Of a stretch of 7,679 nt of DNA, positions 4,126 to 7,679 are shown piece after piece. A model generated the notes under the pieces. The model worked only from the letters and a program-made list of their open reading frames with translations. It was not told where the DNA came from and searched no databases. The stretch is taken from assembly GCA_007570905.1 (NCBI GenBank), contig RKSI01000045.1:1-7679 (forward strand), written 5' to 3'. Position numbers and translations under genes: made by a program. How positions within the stretch are numbered: position 1 is the first letter of the stretch; the number at the start of each line of letters is the position of its first letter. Origin of the DNA: Gammaproteobacteria bacterium. Lineage in GTDB: Bacteria > Pseudomonadota > Gammaproteobacteria > Poriferisulfidales > Oxydemutatoraceae.

Positions 4126-5987
4126 GCGAGCGCGCGCGCCAGTTGCTGTTTATGCGGCGCACGCGCGTCGCCGCGCTGGTGATGCTGGCGCTGGTGGCGG
4201 CGCTGGCGTTTCACCTGTTCACGCTGCAAGTAACCGAACACGGCCACTACCGCACGCTGTCGGACGAGAACCGCCTCAGCCTGATACCGTCGCCGCCGCC
4301 GCGCGGCCTGATTTACGACCGCAGCGGGCTGCTGCTGGCCGACAACCGCACCGTGTACAGTCTGGAGATCACGCCGTCGCTGGTCGCCGACATGGACGCG
4401 CTGCTGCGCCAGGTGCGCGCCGTCGTTGAAGTCGGCGACGACGACTTGCGGCGCTTCCGCAAGGCGCTGCGCGCCGGCGGCTTTACCCGCAGCATCGAGT
4501 TGCGCACGCGCCTCAGCGAGGAGGAAGTCGCGCGTTTCGCGGTGCTGCGCCACCACCTGCGCGGCGCCGATGTGGTCGGGCGGCTGGTGCGCCACTACCC
4601 CTACGACGAGTTGTTCGCGCACGCCATCGGCTATGTCGGCGCCATCAGCCGCGACGACCTGGCGGCGCTCGACCAGCGGCGTTACCGCGGCGCCCGGCAT
4701 GTCGGCAAGACCGGCATTGAAAACCATTATGAGCGCGAACTCCACGGCCTGCCCGGGTTTCGCCGCGTCGAGGTCAACGCCGGCGGCCACCTGATACGCA
4801 CCATCGGCGGCAGCAAGCCGCGCCCGGGCAGCGATGTGATGCTGACGATAGACACGGCGCTGCAAGAGCAGGCGTATTCGGCGCTCGGCGACCACGACGG
4901 CGCCGTCGTCGCCCTCGACCCGCGCAGCGGCGATGTGCTGACGCTGGTGAGCAAGCCGTCGTTCGACCCGAACCTGTTTTCGGGAAGTTTTTCGCGCGAG
5001 CGCTACCGCCGCCTGCTGAACAGCCCGGACAAGCCGTTCTTCAACCGCGCGGTGTCGGGGCAGTATCCGCCCGGTTCCATTATCAAGCCGATGGTGGCGC
5101 TGGCGGCGCTGCACAACCATGTCGGCGACATGCAGCGCAAAATCTTCGCCGGCCCGTATTACCAGTTGCCCGGCTACTCGCGCCGCTACCACGACTGGCG
5201 CGAGGAGGGGCACGGCTGGATCAACATGAACACCGCCATCGTCCAGTCGTGCGATGTGTTCTTTTATGACACCGCGCACCGCCTCGGCATCAACCGGCTG
5301 GCGCTGTTTCTCGAGGACTTCGGCCTCGGCAGGCCGACCGGCGTGGACACCACCGCCGAGTTGTCCGGCATCGTGCCGTCGCCGCAGTGGAAGCGCGAGG
5401 CGCTGGGGCAGGCGTGGTTCCCGGCGGAGACCATCATCGCCGGCATCGGCCAGGGCTACATGCTGGCGACGCCGCTGCAGATGGCGGCGATGGCGGCGGT
5501 GCTGGCGAACCGCGGCGAGCGCGTCGTGCCGCGCCTGGTCAAGGCGGTGCGCCAGTCCGACACCGGCCTGTGGAGGCCGCTGCCGGTGGCCGAGCGCAAG
5601 CGCGTCATCGCAAGCCCGCCCGAACACTGGGATTATGTGATTGACGCGATGAACGCGGTCATCCACAGGCCCAACGGCACCGCCTACCGCATCAGCCGCG
5701 GCATGGACTATGTCGCCGCCGGCAAGACCGGCACCGTGCAGGTAAGGGAAATCAAGGAGGATGTGCGCTACGGCGGCGAGAAAGAAGAACTGGAACCCGG
5801 CAGCAAACTGGAAGACCACGCGATGTTCATCGCGTTCGCGCCGGTGGAAAACCCGGAAATCGCCGTCGCCGTCGTCGTCGAGCACGGCGGCAGCGGCGCG
5901 CGCACCGCGGCGCCGATTGCGCGCAAACTGCTCGATGTGTATTTCGGCCTGCTGCGCGCGCAATTCTCGCTGCACGCCTCCGGCTGA
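4122..5987 (+). CDS. mrdA: Penicillin-binding protein 2, elongasome DD-transpeptidase
   Basis: PBP2 is the class B transpeptidase that crosslinks peptidoglycan made by RodA during rod elongation; it is anchored in the inner membrane with its catalytic domain in the periplasm. The 621-residue product (E. coli 633) has a short cytoplasmic tail, one membrane segment at about 15-35, the dimerisation/pedestal region starting RGLIYDRSGLLLADN, and a transpeptidase domain in the C-terminal half. The active-site motifs are S319-I-I-K322 (PPGSIIKP), S376-C-D378 in the SxN position (Asp there is, from memory, usual for PBP2) and K535-T-G-T. I chose GTG at 4122, which overlaps the ppa stop as GTGA and leaves a basic tail before the membrane segment; ATG at 4152 is the alternative. 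There is no clear Shine-Dalgarno, so translational coupling to ppa is likely. The stop shares one base with the mrdB start (TGATG). Confidence 0.96.
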   Translation: MSERARQLLFMRRTRVAALVMLALVAALAFHLFTLQVTEHGHYRTLSDENRLSLIPSPPPRGLIYDRSGLLLADNRTVYSLEITPSLVADMDALLRQVRAVVEVGDDDLRRFRKALRAGGFTRSIELRTRLSEEEVARFAVLRHHLRGADVVGRLVRHYPYDELFAHAIGYVGAISRDDLAALDQRRYRGARHVGKTGIENHYERELHGLPGFRRVEVNAGGHLIRTIGGSKPRPGSDVMLTIDTALQEQAYSALGDHDGAVVALDPRSGDVLTLVSKPSFDPNLFSGSFSRERYRRLLNSPDKPFFNRAVSGQYPPGSIIKPMVALAALHNHVGDMQRKIFAGPYYQLPGYSRRYHDWREEGHGWINMNTAIVQSCDVFFYDTAHRLGINRLALFLEDFGLGRPTGVDTTAELSGIVPSPQWKREALGQAWFPAETIIAGIGQGYMLATPLQMAAMAAVLANRGERVVPRLVKAVRQSDTGLWRPLPVAERKRVIASPPEHWDYVIDAMNAVIHRPNGTAYRISRGMDYVAAGKTGTVQVREIKEDVRYGGEKEELEPGSKLEDHAMFIAFAPVENPEIAVAVVVEHGGSGARTAAPIARKLLDVYFGLLRAQFSLHASG

Positions 5988-7102
5988 TGGCGCACGCATA
6001 CCGGTTTGCCCGACTGCTGCGCCTGGTGCGGGTGGATTACCCGTTGCTGTTTCTGCTGCTGGCGCTGGCGCTTATCGGCGTGATGGCGCTTGTCAGTTCG
6101 GCGGGCGGCGACGCCGAACTGATTGAACGCCAACTGGTTCGGCTGTTGATAGGCTTCGCGCTGATGTTCGCGCTGGCGTCGGTGCCGGTGCACGCCTGGC
6201 AGCGCTGGGTGCCGGCGCTGTACCTCGGCGGCCTGGTGCTGCTGCTGGTGGTGCTGTTCGCGGGCGAGGTCATCAAGGGTGCGCAGCGCTGGCTCGACAT
6301 CCGCCTGGTGCGTTTCCAGCCGTCTGAACTGCTGAAAATAGCGACGCCGATGCTGCTGTGCGCGCTGCTGGCCGGCAGCGCCGCCGACCGCCCCGGCTTT
6401 TCAAGAACGGCGCTCGCGTTTGTGCTGCTGGCGATGCCGGCGGCGCTGATTTTGTTGCAGCCGGACCTGGGCACCGCCTTTCTGGTCGCGGTTTCCGGGC
6501 TGTTCGTTATCTTTCTGGCCGGCCTGCAATACCGCTGGATTGCGCTGATACTGGCCGGCGCGATGGCCGCCGCGCCGTTCATCTGGAACTCGCTGCGCGA
6601 ATACCAGCGCCAGCGCGTGCTGGTGTTTCTCGACCCGCAAAGCGACCCGCTGGGCGCCGGTTATCACATCATTCAGTCGAAGATCGCCATCGGCGGCGGC
6701 GGGCTGTGGGGCAAGGGCTGGATGAACGGCACCCAAGGGCACCTCGGCTTCGTGCCGGAGCGCTCGACCGACTTCGTGTTCGCGGTGTTCGCCGAGGAAT
6801 TCGGCTTTATGGGCGTTTGCGTGCTGCTCGCGGTTTATCTCGGCATCGTCGTGCGCGGCATGATGATTGCGGTGTCGGCGGCGGACCAGTTCAGCCGCCT
6901 GCTGGCCGGCAGCCTGACTTTCTCGTTCGCCGTCTATGTGCTGGTCAACCTGGCGATGGTCAGCGGCCTGTTGCCGGTCGTCGGCGTGCCGCTGCCGCTG
7001 CTCAGCTACGGCGGCACCTCGGCGGCGACGCTGCTGGCGTCGTTCGGTATTCTGATGGCGATTTCCACCTACCGCCCGATGATGAGAAGGGGGATAGTGT
7101 AG
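5987..7102 (+). CDS. mrdB: RodA, SEDS-family peptidoglycan glycosyltransferase
   Basis: RodA polymerises lipid II into glycan strands in the inner membrane and works as a complex with PBP2. The 371-residue product (E. coli 370) is strongly hydrophobic throughout, with about ten membrane segments. SEDS landmarks: GAQRWLDI (98-105), FQPSELLKIA (110-119) with E114 and K117, QPDLGTA (158-164), DPLGAGYHIIQSKIAIGGGG (220-239), GFVPERSTDFVF (254-265) with the essential D262, and PLPLLSYGGTSA (335-346). The ATG at 5987 overlaps the mrdA TGA by one base, with no visible Shine-Dalgarno, so translation is coupled and stoichiometry with PBP2 is kept close. It is intact, with no unusual residue at the sites I can judge. 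Confidence 0.97.
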   Translation: MAHAYRFARLLRLVRVDYPLLFLLLALALIGVMALVSSAGGDAELIERQLVRLLIGFALMFALASVPVHAWQRWVPALYLGGLVLLLVVLFAGEVIKGAQRWLDIRLVRFQPSELLKIATPMLLCALLAGSAADRPGFSRTALAFVLLAMPAALILLQPDLGTAFLVAVSGLFVIFLAGLQYRWIALILAGAMAAAPFIWNSLREYQRQRVLVFLDPQSDPLGAGYHIIQSKIAIGGGGLWGKGWMNGTQGHLGFVPERSTDFVFAVFAEEFGFMGVCVLLAVYLGIVVRGMMIAVSAADQFSRLLAGSLTFSFAVYVLVNLAMVSGLLPVVGVPLPLLSYGGTSAATLLASFGILMAISTYRPMMRRGIV

Positions 7103-7107
7103 GGCGG

Positions 7108-7145
7108 TTGACAAGCGCCGGGCGACCTGTCAATTTGCCCGCTTG
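7108..7145 (+). other. Inverted repeats in the mrdB-mltB gap (weak hairpin or promoter-like)
   Basis: The 82-base gap contains TTGACA (7108-7113) facing TGTCAA (7128-7133), and CAAGCG (7112-7117) facing CGCTTG (7140-7145); the two pairings overlap. TTGACA is also a perfect -35 hexamer, but the -10 position 17 bases later reads CAATTT, a poor match. The gap could partly terminate the upstream operon or start mltB; I cannot choose between these. Confidence 0.3.
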
Positions 7146-7184
7146 CCTGCGCCCTCCCGCGCCGCTTGTGACACTGAATTCCGG

Positions 7185-7679
7185 ATGAGAAGTTTCATCA
7201 CCACCGCAATCCGCGCCGCGGCGTGCGCGGCGCTTGCCGCTGTGTCGGCCTTCGCCGCGCCGGTTGCGGCGCAGCCGTACCACGAGCGCGAACGGGTGCA
7301 GTTCTTCATCGGCGAGATGGTCTCGCGTTATTCCTTCGAGCGCGACGCGCTTGAACAACTGTTCCGCGGCGCCGAAAAACGCGAAGACGCCATCGAGGCG
7401 ATGGACCGCCCGGCGGAGGCGAAACCGTGGCACGCCTACCGCGACATCTTCCTGACCCGCGAGCGGGTGCGCGCCGGCGTGCGCTACTGGCGCGCGCACC
7501 GCGAGACGCTGGAGCGCGCGGCCAGGCGCTTCGGCGTGCCGGCGGAGATCATCCTCTCCATCATCGGCGTCGAGACCTACTACGGGCGCATCACCGGCGG
7601 CTTTCCGGTGTTTGACACGCTGGTCACGCTGGGCTTTGACTACCCGCGCCGGGCGCGCTTTTTCCTGCGCGAATTGACC
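7185..7679 (+). CDS. mltB: Lytic murein transglycosylase B, N-terminal part (3' end outside window)
   Basis: MltB cleaves the glycan backbone of peptidoglycan between MurNAc and GlcNAc in the periplasm, forming 1,6-anhydro-muramic ends. The 165 visible residues show a signal peptide (MRSFITTAIR, hydrophobic stretch to about residue 30, AxA-type site at PVAAQ), then FFIGEMVSRYSFERDALEQLF, MDRPAEAKPWHAYRDIFLT, VPAEIILSIIGVETYYGRITG and TLVTLGFDYPRRARFF. These match the Slt35/MltB core, and E130 in GVETYYGR corresponds to the catalytic Glu (E162 in E. coli). Unlike E. coli MltB there is no lipobox Cys at the cleavage region, so the product looks soluble or signal-peptidase-I processed. The ATG at 7185 begins the signal peptide; no good Shine-Dalgarno precedes it. 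The frame runs off the window without a stop. Its position after rodA is as in Pseudomonas-like operons. Confidence 0.93.
   Translation, partial: MRSFITTAIRAAACAALAAVSAFAAPVAAQPYHERERVQFFIGEMVSRYSFERDALEQLFRGAEKREDAIEAMDRPAEAKPWHAYRDIFLTRERVRAGVRYWRAHRETLERAARRFGVPAEIILSIIGVETYYGRITGGFPVFDTLVTLGFDYPRRARFFLRELT

Noticed and set aside
3999..5999. A 666-codon open frame on the minus strand, antisense to the whole of mrdA
   Set aside because: Its product is a low-complexity run of Arg, Ala, His, Gln and Val, typical of the antisense frame of a G+C-rich gene. It shows no recognisable domain, while the plus strand encodes an unmistakable PBP2.

Overview
The window looks like a piece of a G+C-rich (roughly two-thirds G+C by eye) chromosome from a gammaproteobacterium or a close relative. 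The reasons are a QueG very close in motif and length to the E. coli protein, a RodA of 371 residues with its catalytic Asp at exactly the E. coli position (262), a CGFS monothiol glutaredoxin of the Grx4 type, and the mrdA-mrdB-mltB order known from Pseudomonas-like genomes. Nothing here resolves the genus, and no rRNA or tRNA gene was seen.

Layout, left to right. (1) 1-924, plus strand: the 3' part of glucose-6-phosphate isomerase (pgi), with an unusual active-site region. (2) 925-1062: a short convergent gap built of two degenerate copies of a unit of about 70 bp, each ending in a GC-rich hairpin. (3) 1063-2163, minus strand: queG, epoxyqueuosine reductase. (4) 2164-2355: the gap upstream of queG. 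It holds the most striking non-coding structure of the window, an 88-bp AT-rich imperfect inverted repeat with 14-bp ends and an internal 18-bp periodicity. (5) 2356-3054, minus strand: a two-gene type II toxin-antitoxin cassette (PIN-domain toxin, Phd/YefM antitoxin) with its own promoter and a likely operator. (6) 3055-3244: a divergent promoter region. (7) 3245-7102, plus strand: a tightly packed run grxD-ppa-mrdA-mrdB with gaps or overlaps of a few bases. (8) 7185 to the end: the 5' part of mltB, cut by the window edge.

Functionally the right half is a cell-elongation block. RodA (mrdB) polymerises glycan strands and PBP2 (mrdA) crosslinks them, while MltB cleaves glycan strands in the periplasm. 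The block is headed by an iron-sulfur/redox protein (GrxD) and soluble pyrophosphatase (Ppa), probably driven from one promoter in front of grxD. In many gammaproteobacteria the rodA/PBP2 pair instead follows rsfS-rlmH, so this arrangement is a local variation. The left half is unrelated housekeeping (glycolysis, tRNA queuosine modification) separated from the block by the toxin-antitoxin cassette.

No stretch longer than 300 bases lacks a gene; all four intergenic gaps are described. I found no strong evidence for a wholly new multi-gene system. The best candidates for a second look are the 88-bp hairpin element before queG and the apparent loss of two catalytic residues in Pgi.
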